Source: Siphonodentalium dalli (Eukaryota; Mollusca; Scaphopoda; Gadilida; Siphonodentaliidae). From it: DNA of 64,000 nt. The notes under the pieces are model-generated. The model saw nothing but the letters and a program-made list of their open reading frames with translations, searched no databases and was not told where the DNA came from. Positions 32,821-45,781 of this stretch are shown in pieces. A program made the translations under genes and the position numbers. How positions within the stretch are numbered: the first letter of the stretch is position 1; each line of letters starts with the position of its first letter. The DNA lies in assembly GCA_032622095.1 (NCBI GenBank), contig CP136064.1:215340205-215404204 (forward strand), in the 5' to 3' direction.

Positions 32821-35800
32821 AAATAACGGTAAAGACATTTGTCACTTTCATCTGGGACTAATATAACACATATTATATTAGTCCCAGCTTTCATGACCAC
32901 AAAAGATGTCTATTTGGGATGCCCCACCATAAAGCTTTTCTTGACCAGTTTCTATATATAAACCAGAAAAGCTTGGGATCTCCTAGTTTATGTTCGACAC
33001 CAACTTAAAAGTTTCGACATTTGTCCACACCGTTACCATATAACGGTAAAGACATATGATGTATTGAATATGCAGAATCCCTTGATTAATATTGAAATTT
33101 AAAGCTCCGTAGTATTGCTCTGATTTGCTATCATAAACATCCCAACTGTCATTCCCTTATTAGCTCAACTTACTTGTAAGTTTGAGCTATTGCCATGGTT
33201 TGGCGTCCGTCGTCCGTGTGTCCGTGTGTCCGTGTGTCCGTGTGTCCGTGTGTCCGTGTGTCCGTCAACAATTTCCTTTGGCGCGGGCTACAGGTTGTAC
33301 CTTTGGTCTGATCTTCATGAAATTTGTCATGAATGTTGACATTGACATGTAGATGGGAACGAGTCATTTTTGGGTAATTCGGCCAAAAAACATGGCCGCT
33401 GGCAGCCATCTTGGATTTCAAGATTCAATCCATTGGCGCGGCCTACAGGTCGTACTGTTCATCTGATCATCATGAAATTTGTCATTGATGTTAATAATGA
33501 CATGTAGATGGGAACGAGTGATTTTGGGGTCGTTCGGCCAAAAAACATGGCTGCCAGCAGCCATCTTGGATTTTACTCTTTGCATGACTAAATCCTTTGG
33601 CGCGGGCTACAGGTCGTTGTTTTGGTCGGAAGTTTATGAAATTTGTCATGGATGTTAACACTGTCATGTAGATGGGAACGAGTGATTTTGGAGTTGTTCG
33701 GCCAAAAAACATGGCCGCCAGCAGCCATCTTGGATTTTACTCTTTGCATGACTAAATCCTTTGGCGCGGGCTACAGGTTGTACCTTTGGTCTAATCTTTA
33801 TGAAATTTGTCATGAATGTTGACATTGACATGTAGATGGGAACGAATCAATGTGGGGTCATTCGGCCAAAAAACATGGCCGCTGGCGGCCATCTTAGATT
33901 TCAAAATTCAATCCATTGGCGCGGGCTACAGGTCGTACTGTTCGTCTGATCATCATGAAATTTGTCATGGATGTTAATATTGACATGTAGATGGGAACGA
34001 GTCATTTTGGGGTTGTTCGGCCAATAAACATGGCCACCAGCAGCCATCTTGGATTTTACTCTTTGCATGACTAAATCCTTTGGCGCGGGCTACAGGTCGT
34101 AGCTTCGATCGGAACATCATGAAATTGGTCATGGATGTTAACAATGACATGTAGATGGGAACGAGTAATTTTGGGGTCGTTCGGCCGAAAAACATGGCCG
34201 CCAGCAGCCATCTTGGATTTTACTCTTTGCATGACTAAATCCTTTAGCCCGGGCTACAGGTCATACCTTTGGTCTGATCTTTATGAAATTTGTCATGAAT
34301 GTTGACATTGACATGTAGATGGGAACGAGTCATTTTGGGGTGTTTCTGCCAAAAAACATGGCCGCTGGCAGCCATCTTGGATTTCAAGATTCAATCCATT
34401 GGCGCGGGCTACAGGTCGTACTGTTCGTCTGATCATCATGAAATTTGTCATGGATGTTAATATTGACATGTAGATGGGAACGAGTCATTTTGGGGTTGTT
34501 CGGCCAATAAACATGGCCACCAGCAGCCATCTTGGATTTTACTCTTTGCATGACTAAATCCTTTGGCGCGGGCTACAGGTCGTAGCTTCGATCGGAACAT
34601 CATGAAATTTGTCATGGATGTTAACAATGACATGTAGATGGGAACGAGTGATTTTGGGGTCGTTCGGCCGAAAAACATGGCTGCCAGCAGCCATCTTGGA
34701 TTTTACTCTTTGCATGACTAAATCCTTTGGCCCGGGCTACAGGTCGTACCTTTGGTCTGATCTTTATGAAATTTGTCATGAATGTTGACATTGACATGTA
34801 GATGGGAACGAGTCATTTTGGGGTCATTCGGCCTAAAAACATGGCCGCTGGCAGCCATCTTGGATTTCAAGATTCAATCCATTGGCGCGGGCTACAGATC
34901 GTACTGTTCGCCTGATCATCATGAAATTTGTCATGGATGTTAATATTGACATGTAGATGGGAACGAGGTATTTTGGGGTCGTTCGGCCAATAAACATGAC
35001 CGCCAGCAGCCATCTTGGATTTTACTCTTTGCATGACTAAATCCTTTGGCCCGGGCTACAGGTCGTACCTTTGGTCTGATCTTTATGAAATTTGTCATGA
35101 ATGTTGACATTGACATGTAGATGGGAACGAGTCATTTTGGGGTCATTCGGCCAAAAACATGGCCGCTGGCAGCCATCTTGGATTTCAAGATTCAATCCAT
35201 TGGCGCGGGCTACAGGTCGTACTGTTCGTCTGATCATCATGAAATTTGTCATTGATGTTAATAATGACATGTAGATGGGAACGAGTGATTTTGGGGTCGT
35301 TCGGCCAAAAAACATGGCTGCCAGCAGCCATCTTTGATTTTACTCTTTGCATGACTAAATCCTTTGGCGCGGGCTACAGGTCGTTGTGTTGGTCGGAAGT
35401 TTATGAAATTTGTCATGGATGTTAACACTGACATGTAGATGGGAACGAGTGATTTTGGAGTCGTTCGGCCAAAAAACATGGCCGCCAGCAGCCATCTTGG
35501 ATTTTACTCTTTGCATGACTAAATCCTTTGGCGCGGGCTATAGGTTGCCTTTGGTCTAATCTTTATCAAATTTGTCATGAACGTTGACATTGATATGTAG
35601 ATGGGAACGAATCATTGTCGGGTCATTCGGCCAAAAAACATGGATGCTGGCGGCCATCTTGGATTTCAAAATTCAATCCATTGGCGCGGGCTACAGGTCG
35701 TACTGTTCATCTGATCATCATGAAATTTGTATGTCGTAGCTTTGGTCAGATCTTCATAAAATTTGTCATGGATGTTAACAATTATACGTAGATGGGAACG

Positions 35801-37035
35801 AGTTCTTTTGGGGTCAATTGGCCAAAAAAAATGGCCACCAGCAGCCATCTTGTATTTTACTCTTTGCATCACTAAATCCTTTGGCGCATGTTAGACATTT
35901 CAATTAGCACCTTTCCTATTCCTCCATTTACTGTCAACCATTAAATTATTCCCCTACCTAAGTTGAGCTACAGTGTCATTGACACTTTCATGTCTCTTTA
36001 GTTTTGAATGACATTGGATTGAAAAAAAATTCTGTTGTCTATACCGTTATACTTTTAACGGTAATGGCATAACGGTGAAGACATGGATATTACGTATTAA
36101 CGGTAGAGACACAATGGAGTGGATGTAAGTTTCAAGTTAATTTGAGATAAAGAACTTAGTACCATTGTTTAATATGTTTTGAATTATCGCATTTATGACA
36201 AAGGAACTCAGATTCACACTGTTTACATTGTATAAGACGTCCTCGACTCACTTTGTAATCTTTACCGTTATTTTCATGTCTCTACCGTTATAACGATAAA
36301 GACCAATTGATATAACGGTAAAGACACATAACTCAGTTGTTCTCACATATAGTGCAAAGGGTGGTCTTATCCAACTGAGAAACATATAACAATCTGAGAG
36401 CAGTTGTAACCACCTAAAGAATTTTTCCAGAATTTTTTTAAAAATAAATTCAGGGCTATAACGGAGTGGACACATAATTAGTGTGACAGAACTCAGGCTC
36501 TTTTAGTCTGTCCGAATTTTCTCCAATAAGTTTTCAGAAACACAAATGTTTTGAAGGACTTAATAAGAAGGCACTAGATGGTGATTCTATTGAAAGAGAA
36601 TATTCAAGAAATTATCAAGTGAATTGGTCATACTCGCCACGGATATTTCACTAATAACAGTAAAGACAATCAATGCACAAATCATGACACAGTATCGTCA
36701 CAAATGCCAATTTCATAAATGTTGGCCTATGCCGGTGAAATATTCAAGTTCTTGCTTGAATATTCTGTGAGCTCCATTTAGCCACTCGCCTAAATTCTAT
36801 ACAGAATGGGAGAATCGCTTACTTGATGTCTACCGAGAAAACGGTATAACGGAGTGGACATTTCAGACACACTTGACCATTTATGACAGAGAAGAACTGA
36901 AGATAAATTTACCGAACAATTTGCCCCTGAACCTAATCTTGAAGGGCTATAAGGACAGAATAATCGACTCTTCCCCAGATGAAGTAATTTGTCGATACTG
37001 ACCATACAGGACATGTCTTTACCGTTATTTTGACA
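32821..37035. repeat. Scattered TAACGGTAAAGACA motif cluster, split by the tandem array
   Basis: TAACGGTAAAGACA or close variants occur at 32824, 33041, 36070, 36098, 36312, 36459 (ACGGAGTGGACAC), 36654 and 36846. The inverse TGTCT(T/C)TACCGTTAT occurs near 33022, 36249, 36277 and 37013. They lie on both sides of the array at 33161-35989, so one larger element or repeat was split by it. A perfect short hairpin (CTGGGACTAATATA, inverted) lies at 32852-32886. No gene was recognised; the role of the motif is unknown. Confidence 0.6.
33161..35989 (-). mobile_element. Tandem-core Helitron-like element A, copy 1 (minus), about 16 core units
   Basis: It is bounded by the hairpin TAGCTCAACTTACTTGTAAG TTTGAGCTA at 33161, next to GTCCGTGTGT repeats, and by the TGTCATTGACA hairpin near 35978. 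Between them are about 16 units of about 161 bp with GGCGCGGGCTACAGGTCGTA, TGACATGTAGATGGGAACGA and CATGGCCGC..CAGCCATCTTGG. Three unit types alternate, giving a higher-order period of 483 bp, seen as near-identical ORFs at 33491, 33974 and 34457. It is non-coding. Related 'pearl' elements with roughly 160-bp cores are known from bivalves. Confidence 0.85.
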
Positions 37036-37555
37036 CTTTTTGTGAAAATCGCCTTAACCTTGGTTCAGAATCAGGAAAATACGCCAACATAGGCGCGTTA
37101 GTTTGACAGATTTTTTCTAGCACACAATTCACGAAATAATATTTTGATCTGATTCTCCGATCTCAGTTTCGAAATCGCTGCCAAGGTAGAGAGCCCAAAT
37201 TGTATTGCCTCCGTGGAAGAATATTGACTATACATAAATATTCGCTATAAAAACTGATAAAAACGTTATTTTCTGAGTCAAATTCCTCGATAAATGTACA
37301 TCGTACGAATCACTACAATCGATTTCTCTCTAAGTCACTTATTATTTCAAGATTTATTGATCTTCCTCTAAGAAAGTGACAATTAAATCTTTCTCTGTAT
37401 GGAGCGTTATTAGGGTCACAATTACAACTTCCAGAATCCATTTCATGTTTGTTTTAATTTTTGCCTTTCAATTCTGAGATCCGTTTTATGCTCATTTCAA
37501 TTTCAACTTTTTAAATATAATATTTTAATTCCAACATTAGAGCTTTTTGTAGTAG
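37036..37555. other. No recognisable feature
   Basis: AT-rich, gene-free sequence between the motif cluster and the minisatellite. Confidence 0.45.
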
Positions 37556-37925
37556 ATTTAAAATATTAAAATAAAACTAATAATTAAGAATTTAAATATA
37601 AAGTTAGAGTTAGAATTAAAATATAAAAATTAAAATATTAAGTAAGAATTAAAATATGAAGTTATAATTAAAATATCAAGTTAGAATTAAAATGTTAAGT
37701 TAGAATTAAAATATTAAGTAAGAATTAAAAGATTAAGTTAGAGTTAAAATGTTAAGTTAGAATTAAAATATAAGAATTATAATGTTAAGTTAGAATTTAA
37801 ATGTTAAGTTAGAATTAAAATATAAGAATTAAAATGTTAAGTTAGAATTAAAATGTTAAGTTAGAATTAAAATATAAGAATTAAAATGTTAAGTTAGAAT
37901 TAAAATGTGAAGTTAGGATTGTGAC
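37556..37925 (+). repeat. AT-rich minisatellite, about 19-20-bp unit
   Basis: TTAAGTTAGAATTAAAATG and shortened forms (TAAGAATTAAAATG) are repeated about 18 times, with the most regular copies at the right side. Decay increases to the left. Confidence 0.9.
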
Positions 37926-39907
37926 CCTATAATAACCCTCCATATCTCTGAGCATTAAAGTGTAATCTGTCTTGTTATGTGTCCCGGTTTTAGCAAAAAA
38001 ATTAAACCTATGTGGTCCTGGTGGAACTATCGTTTGGATCTAAATTTTACCCCGCCGTTCTTGTTCTTATTTACATGTATATACATAGTCATAATCACAT
38101 GGGACTATATATGTTATAAACCAGGCGGATTATAATGCATGCATGGTGACGCATGTTCAAATACCATGCAGGGTATACATCAGCGGTCTTTGACCGGATC
38201 CAAACCAAGGTGATTTGACATTGTGTCTCTGTAAACGGAGCTTGTGTAAACATTTTAAGGTCATACAGTATTTCTTTACAAGCTACTCCATACAGTATTT
38301 CTTTACAAGCTACTCATAGACGAGTAGTTCAATTAATAAATGTTCAGATAATAAGTCACCACACGGACGGCTATATAGGCCATTTATTGAACTTGTTATA
38401 TGTACATCTCCCAGCAATGCACAGGAATCCGTCTGATCTTCTATTAAATGTTCGTATGTCTGATCTTCTATTAACTGTTCGTATGTCTGTATGTCGTCTG
38501 TTCATTTCTAATGATCATCCCTCCAGAGGAATAATAAACAGTTCCAATGCCACAGTATAATACAACGAGTGCATTTTCAAATACACCTCGAAAACACAAG
38601 AATTCGTCTGATGTTCATCTTGTAGGAAGATTGTTATATATTGAAGGGAGAGTTGTCATATATTCGGAGAGGAAGATCACCAGATCCGAACCCGAAATTC
38701 TCACAGTTAAAAAAAATGAGAAAACAAGTGTATAATGATCTACAAGATAAACGTTAGACAATCGGTGGCATTCGGCGTATCTTTGTAGTCTTTCTGGGCA
38801 AAAAATATTCTATGCATAGCAGCTGACGATTCATAGTTCCGAAAAATAGAACATTGTCTTGGTTTCATGAATGCACCACCTCAGAATTATGTTAAAACAA
38901 CTAATCTTTTAAATTATTACAACAACTACGGCTTATATCACTGAAGGGTTCTCATCACCATACAAGAAAGCCTCTAAATGCGGACCAAAAATTTACTAAT
39001 CGGATTAAATACACCCCCGAAATACTTCGCAATACGACATTTAGTCTCCATTCAAACGGAGACATACTTCGTCAGCAATGATAGCTAGTATATTATATAT
39101 TGAGTTCTCGCAATAAAATCTTCAAAAGTGGCCCAGCCATTGTTCACACCCAGATATCGAAAGCAATTTACGCGGTCATAAAAGTTACATGCTGCAACAA
39201 TGAGACATCTAAGAAGATACATCCGCTAATACATACATCCTGCAACAAGTCTAACCGGTACGCAATATAGCGAGTACGTTATTAATCAAAGTTACTCTCA
39301 TTAATTTTATTTGAGGCTTTTGTAGGTTACAGTTTATTCTGCATTATTATGAGAAACTGAACTATCCATATTCAGTTGAAAATTATCTCGATCAAGCCAG
39401 AATGAATTGTAACTGACAAAACACTTCAATAAAAAAAATGTTAGATTTAATTAAGAAAATACACATGCCGGCAGCGGTCAGACATAGCGTAGCAAGGGGA
39501 TTGAACTCTGTTTTTCAGCTTGACACCATAGCTCCTATGGCGTCTACAGATCAGTGAAATGTATGTGTTTCAAGTCTGTCATGAGTGTTAAAGGGTGATC
39601 GTATTTATTTCCTCATTTCACCAATAATAGTCAGACGTTCCAAATATTGAACGTGTTAATTGCATGGTGCCTGAGTGGGGCCCATCTTTGCGGGAGTCAC
39701 CCCATATATATAAGCGTGAACCCAATGCGCTTTATGGGGTACACGGTGAATCGATCGTCACAGTACTCTGGCAGACAGGATTGTGTTTGATCCGTAAATT
39801 TTGATGTTAGTCTCCAGACCAGAAATCAATCACACGTATAGCCATTGTTAATATAAACCAATTACGTCTGTGAATATGTGTAACATACATCTCCCTTTAT
39901 ATTTTAA
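37926..39907. other. Gene-free stretch with short duplications
   Basis: ACAGTATTTCTTTACAAGCT ACTC is duplicated at 38268 and 38292, and TCTGATCTTCTATTAA at 38436 and 38460. The ORF at 38547-38735 (62 codons) has no recognisable motif. Nothing else was identified. Confidence 0.45.
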
Positions 39908-40371
39908 AGGCCCACTTAATTTTCGAGTCGCCGATTATTTTTTTATAGTGACTTGATATACGGTTTTAATAACAATCTATGCCATAAAATATGATTAAAA
40001 TACTATAATTCATCACTATTTGAAACATCTGTGTCTCAGAAGATGCACACAGAGAAATAGAAAACTGCTGAAATCACAGAATGATTTCCCCCCTTTTGAT
40101 CCCAGAATGCAACAGAATTCAAACTTTGTCAATGGAAGGGGAAGAACTCTATCTTTAATATATAGAGTTATTCCCCCTGCATTGAAAATAATACTCCTTT
40201 TTTACTGCAGTCTAGATGACAAAACGCGTTGGCAAGTCAACAAAAACAACATGTCCTCAGTTTATTACACCGGATAAGTTAAATGCTTTGGAGCTTCTTC
40301 TTTCAAATGGTATATAATATGGCATATATTTTATATAATGTGATCTGGGGGTTCGAAAATTAAGTGGGCCT
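39908..40371 (+). mobile_element. TTAA MITE, family AGGCCCACTTAAT, copy at 39.9 kb
   Basis: Intact ends and TTAA flanks (39904-39907, 40372-40375). Its internal GGTTTTAATAACAATCTATG is the uninterrupted form of the site hit by a nested copy at 42067. It abuts the tandem-core array that starts at 40381. Confidence 0.9.
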
Positions 40372-40380
40372 TTAAGGAAT

Positions 40381-41695
40381 GAAAGTGTCAATGACACTGT
40401 ATCTCAACTTGGAAAGGGAATAATTTAATGTATTACATCAATGGAGCGATTAGGAAACGTGGAAAGTTGAATGTCTAATACTAGACATGAAGAGAAAAGT
40501 AAAATCCAAGATGGCTGCTGGTGGCCATGTTTTCGGCCGAATGACCCCAAAATGAGTCGTTCCCATCTACATGTCATCGTTAACATCCATGACAAATTTT
40601 ATGATGATCAGACTAAAGGTACGACCTGTAGCCCATGCTAAATAATTTAGTCATACAAAGAGTAAAATCCAAGATGGCTGCTGGCGGCCATGTTTTTTGG
40701 CCGAATGACCCCAAAATCACTCGTTCCCATCTACCTGTCAGTATTAACATTCATGACAAATTTTATGATGATCAGACTAAAGGTACGACATGTAGCCCGT
40801 GCTAAAGAATTTAGTCATACAAAGAGTAAAATCCAAGATGGCTGCTGGCGGCCATGTTTTCGGCCGAATGACCCCAAAATGAGTCGTTCCCATCTACATG
40901 TCATCGTTAACATCCATGACAAATTGTATGACGATCAGACTAAAGGTACGACCTGTAGCCCATGCTAAAGAATTTAGTCATACAAAGAGTAAAATCCAAG
41001 ATGGCTGCTGTCGGCCATGTTTTTTGGCCAAATGACCCCAAAATTACCTGTTCCCATCTATATGTTAATATTAACATTCATGACAAATTTCATGTTGATC
41101 AGACGAACAGTACAACCTGTGGCCCGTGCTAATGGATTAAATTTTGAAATCCAAGATGGCCACTGGCGGCCATGTTTTTTGTCCGAATGACCCCAAAATG
41201 ACTCGTTCCCATTTACATTCCAATTTCAACAGCCATGACAAATTTTATGATGATCAGACTAAAGGTACGACCCGTAGCCCGTGCTAAAGGATTTAGTCAT
41301 ACAAAGAGTAAAATCCAAGATGGCTGCTGGCGGCCATGTTTTTGGGCCGAATTACCCCAAAATTACTCGTTCCCATCTACATGTCAATATTAACATCCAT
41401 GACAAATTTCATGATGATCAGACAAACAGTACGGCCTGTAGCCCGTGCTAATGGATTGAATTTTGAAATCCAAGATGGCCGCTGGCAGCCATGTTTTTTT
41501 TCCCGAATGACCCCAAAATTAATCATTCTGGTCTAAATGTTGATGTCAACAGCTATGACAAATTTCATAATGATCCGACCAAAGGTACGACCTGTAGCAT
41601 GCATTGTTGACGCCTTACGCACACACGGACGACGGACGAAAAAGCCATGGCAATAGCTCAAACTTTACAATGTAAAGTTGAGCTAATTATATCTC
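40381..41695 (+). mobile_element. Tandem-core Helitron-like element A, copy 2, about 7 units
   Basis: It starts GAAAGTGTCAATGACACTGT, a hairpin, and ends with GGACGACGGACG then CAATAGCTCAAACTTTACAA TGTAAAGTTGAGCTA, a hairpin. The core units (CCAAGATGGCTGCTGGCGGC .. TGATCAGACTAAAGGTACGA) are the inverse of those at 33161-35989. It is non-coding. Confidence 0.85.
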
Positions 41696-42002
41696 TATTA
41701 AAGGGGGCTGTACTCAAATTTACATTATTTGAGGGATTTGTTTAGCCCGAAGTCATAACACAAATTTTACCAATTTCAGGAATCAAACATGTTAGTCGAC
41801 CAAAATATCATAAACTTTCACTGTCTGAGTACGACCCGATGGGAATAGATATATTTTACATATTACATTATACATGCATGTCTCGCTCTTTATAATCTTG
41901 TTCTGAAAAAAAACACTCTCTTAAAAAAAGCTCGTTAAGATCGCTTCTTTAAACAAAATACACTCTTTAAAATAACTTCTTCTGGGAGAAAACGCTCTTT
42001 AA
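41696..42002. other. Gene-free; solo AGGGGGCTGTACTC end
   Basis: TTAAAGGGGGCTGTACTC near 41698 resembles the left end of the AGGGGTACTGTAC MITE family, but no matching right end was seen. Confidence 0.35.
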
Positions 42003-42901
42003 ATGCCCACTTAATTTTTGAGTCACATTTTTTTTGTTATAGACTATAGTGCCTTGATATACTGTTTTAAAGGCCCACTTAATTTTCGAACCACCAGATC
42101 ACATTATATACAACATATTCCATATTATATACCATTTGAAAGAGGAAGCTCCAAAACATTGTATTATCAACTTATCCGGTTGAATAAACTGGGAACATGT
42201 TGTTTTTGTCAAGGTACCAATGTCTGTTGGTGCTTAATTTTGATCCAGACTGTACTGTAAACTCTACTATTCTCATTGGAAGGGGAATAACCCTATCTCT
42301 TAGTTTGGAATTCTGATGCATTGTGGGTTGACAAGGGGGGAAGTCTTGGAATTAATCTAAGAATCTCTATCACTTAGTGGACACTCCTAGGCTACATCTG
42401 TTCCATATTCTGGTGGAATATATATAATTTTGGTTCCTCTTCCAAAAGGTATATAATATGGAATATGTTGTGTATAATGTTATCTGGGCATTCGAAAATT
42501 AAGTGGGCCTTTAATAACAATCTATGCCATAAACTATGATTAAAATACTATAATTCATCACCATATGGAACGTCTGTGTCCCAGAAGGTGCCCATATGCA
42601 TAGAGTAGTAGAAAATAGCTGAAATCATAAAACCATTTCCCCCGTTATGGCTCTCAGAATGCAACAGAATACAGACCTAGTTTATTTTAAATGGAAGAGG
42701 AATAACTCATAACCAAATATATATAGTTATTCCCCTTCCATTGAAAATAATAGACATTGTGCATAAACTTGAGCACAGAGAAGACATCAATAGCTCAACA
42801 AAAACAACATTTTCACAATTTATTACATCGAATCAAATGGTATATAATATCGCATATATTTTATATAATTTGATCTGGGGTTTCGAAAATTAAGTGGGCC
42901 T
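42003..42901 (+). mobile_element. TTAA MITE, family AGGCCCACTTAAT, outer copy of a nested pair
   Basis: The ends ATGCCCACTTAATTTTTGAG and TTCGAAAATTAAGTGGGCCT are flanked by TTAA (41999-42002, 42902-42905). A second copy of the family sits at an internal TTAA (42071-42510). Removing it leaves ACTGTTTTAATAACAATCTA, the same as the intact 39908 copy. Confidence 0.9.
42071..42510 (+). mobile_element. TTAA MITE, family AGGCCCACTTAAT, inner copy
   Basis: The ends AGGCCCACTTAATTTTCGAA and TTCGAAAATTAAGTGGGCCT have TTAA on both sides (42067-42070, 42511-42514). Its internal sequence (ACCAGATCACATTATA) is closer to the 26274 and 43048 copies, so two subfamilies exist. Confidence 0.95.
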
Positions 42902-43047
42902 TTAAAATGCTAACAATGTTAGCGGTCCCAGTGAACGGAGAATGGATCTCAAGCTATTAGATTAGATCTCATTAGCGCTGCAAGTGCCTAACATTTTAAA
43001 CATGTTCACGCTGGTATCACATAACACTGTAAGGATCGGATGCTTAG

Positions 43048-43429
43048 AGGCCCACTTAATTTTCGAATGACCAGATTACATTATACACAGCATAATTATC
43101 CCAGAATACGGAACAGCTGTGGCCTTGGAGTGCATGTCCACCAAGCGATAGAGATTATCAGATTCATTCCAAGACTCCCCCCTTGTCAAACCAGAATGCA
43201 TCAGAATTCAAACTAAGATATATAATTATTCCCCTTCCATTGAGAATAATAGACTTTATAGTATAGTCTGGATCAAAATTAATCACAGAACACACCTCAG
43301 TATCTTGAAAAAAAACAATGTTCCCAGTTTATTCGACCGGATCAGTTGATAATACAATGTTTTGGAGCTTCCTCTTTCAAATGGTATATAATATGGAATA
43401 TGTTGTATATAATGTGATCTGGTGGGCCT
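43048..43429 (+). mobile_element. TTAA MITE, family AGGCCCACTTAAT, copy with shortened right end
   Basis: It starts AGGCCCACTTAATTTTCGAA and ends ATGTGATCTGGTGGGCCT, having lost the ATTCGAAAATTAA part of the right inverted repeat. The right flank is TTAA; the left flank is TTAG, a mutated target. Confidence 0.85.
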
Positions 43430-43433
43430 TTAA

Positions 43434-44068
43434 TAAAGTCTCGGCATAGCTAGATTTGTACACGATGTGTGCTAAAATTTATGTAACCCAGTCCACAACA
43501 GTTACTGTTAATTAATTGTGGCTATATACGTCGCGTATACGAAAACTTCTCTGAGAACGTATATTAGTAAGAAAGGACAGGGTTAAATGGTTATATAGAC
43601 GAAACGAGTCCCGGGTGTATTAACAAAATTATTGTGAACACTCAAGTCAATAATACGCGAATATTTGATGCTCCCGGATGTTTGCAGCATAACGTCAGGC
43701 TAGAAATATAATAGGGCAATTTCGTGACATTTATGAAGAGCAGCGATATTCAGTTCATTCCCGTTATATAATACACATAATACGAATGCTAACACGCCAG
43801 GTCTCTGAAGCGAACAGTATATATGACACATGTACTATATATTTCGACTCTATTGTATAATTTTATGTCTCGTATATATGGGTGGGCGAAGTCGTGTTTT
43901 ATTCGGATGGATATCACAATGGCATGTGGACGGATCCCGGACCTATACGTTTTACAATTATAGATTATATACAACACAAGACAAATTCATGTTGAACGCA
44001 TACTATATCATGTATACATGCATGACGAACTTCTCAGTTTTGTGCCATGATGAAATGCACACCCTTTT
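43434..44068. other. No recognisable gene
   Basis: Overlapping ORFs on both strands near 43789-44102 show no motif. The plus-strand one runs into the Helitron-like left end at 44069 and is not supported. Confidence 0.45.
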
Positions 44069-45781
44069 AACGAGAGGCCGATCACCATCGGCAGATGTTT
44101 AACCCATACCTTGGCGATAGCGATTAGCTGTAACTGATAATTTTTCAAAGATATGATCACAGGAATCCATACATCAGTACCCAACTTGAAATCAAAAGCT
44201 CAAATAAGTTGTCTTAAGAAGGGGTTAAAGTATTTGGGGTGGGGGAGGAGTAGTTTTAAATCTCATAACTCTGTCCCTATTTACCCAAAGACCTCTCACT
44301 GTGAGATCCAACGGTTTAGTGATTTCGGAGGATATGTTTAGAAGTTTACCGTAAGTTAACACATTGGAAACAAAAGTGATAAATCCCTATCTCTGCCACT
44401 TTTGGCATGCTAGATATTCAAAATTTATTCACTTCTAAAGACAAATTATAATTTGTTGACAAGCCAGACTGCTTAGAACAACATACATGTATTGGATTCC
44501 ATCTCATATTTAAATTGTACTTTAATTACCACCCCCATTCTCCCCAGTTGTTATTTGTTTATAAAACATGGACAGATAAGATCATATATGACCTGTGTAA
44601 TAAGGAATGCTTATATTGTTAGGTACATGTACATTGTTAGGTACAAGTGTTCATAACAGGGGTTATGGTTTTCAAAAATATATGTAGTTTATACAATACG
44701 ATACAAAAGTGTTATCTATATAATGTTATATAGACATACTATGACGAGGATGCTGGCCCCTATGACCCCTGAATCGAAACAGATTACCATAGTTCATATA
44801 AAGAAAGAAAGTAGCCCTCAATCAAATGGTTCCACACATCACAATGTTTTACACGTAGCTTGGGGTCCAAAATTCAATCAACTATGACAATATGAACAAA
44901 TGGGAAAATAAGGTTCCTGGAAATATTAACAAAATCTACCATTTTGATTTTCAAAACAAGGCATCACATACAATAGTCATGTAAATTTATCTGCCCGTTA
45001 CCTACTGCACAGATAAATCATATTGGCTATAAGCCATTATTTTAATTTCAAATTGAAAGTATGTGTCTGAAGGGTTAATATATTTTTTTTAAATCAATTA
45101 ATCAGTCAATAACAAAATCATTAGAAGTGAATAGTGTGCAAAGATAATCATAGATAAGAGATATGAGGAAGAGTCATTGTCCATTATAGCAAGAGTCTCA
45201 AACTGCCATTAATCAATTTGACAGATAGGATTAAACAATTTGCCAGCCAGTGAGCAGATGTTTATCTTTACTTTCATCTAACTACCCCTAGAGCTCTGAA
45301 CCATATGTCATCACTCAATTAATAACATATTTCACTTGGAATGACATCTATTAACATACTCTCATATACTATGGATATTTGATGTTGCTAATTTATTAAT
45401 ATCATTATATTACATGCAACTATTGCAATAAAGTATTCTTATTTTCAAAACAGGACATCATACCTAATTAATGGTATAAAATTCAAACAAATGAAAGTGT
45501 CAATGACAATTTATTTTATTTTTTTTAATAATCTGTATTATTATTATTATTATAAAAATTAATAAAAAAGTTATAATAATTTTTGTTTGTTAAATTGAGC
45601 AAGGAGTTCAATCTATAAAAAATCCTTCTCGAAAAAGGGTCATAACTCCTTTAAAATAAATCGGATCAAACCCATATTCAAACTCAAGCTGTATTTTGGG
45701 CTGAGAAACTAACATAGCAAATTTGGTTCTGATCAGATAACAATTGTTTGAGTTATGGCAGCATGCATGAATTATAAGTCG

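Noticed and set aside
33491-35479. Several nearly identical 73-codon minus-strand ORFs (MFFGRTTPK-like)
   Set aside because: They recur with the 483-bp repeat period and are simply the core unit read in an open frame.
41696-42002. Full AGGGGTACTGTAC-type MITE at 41.7 kb
   Set aside because: Only a left-end-like sequence after TTAA was found; no right end matched.
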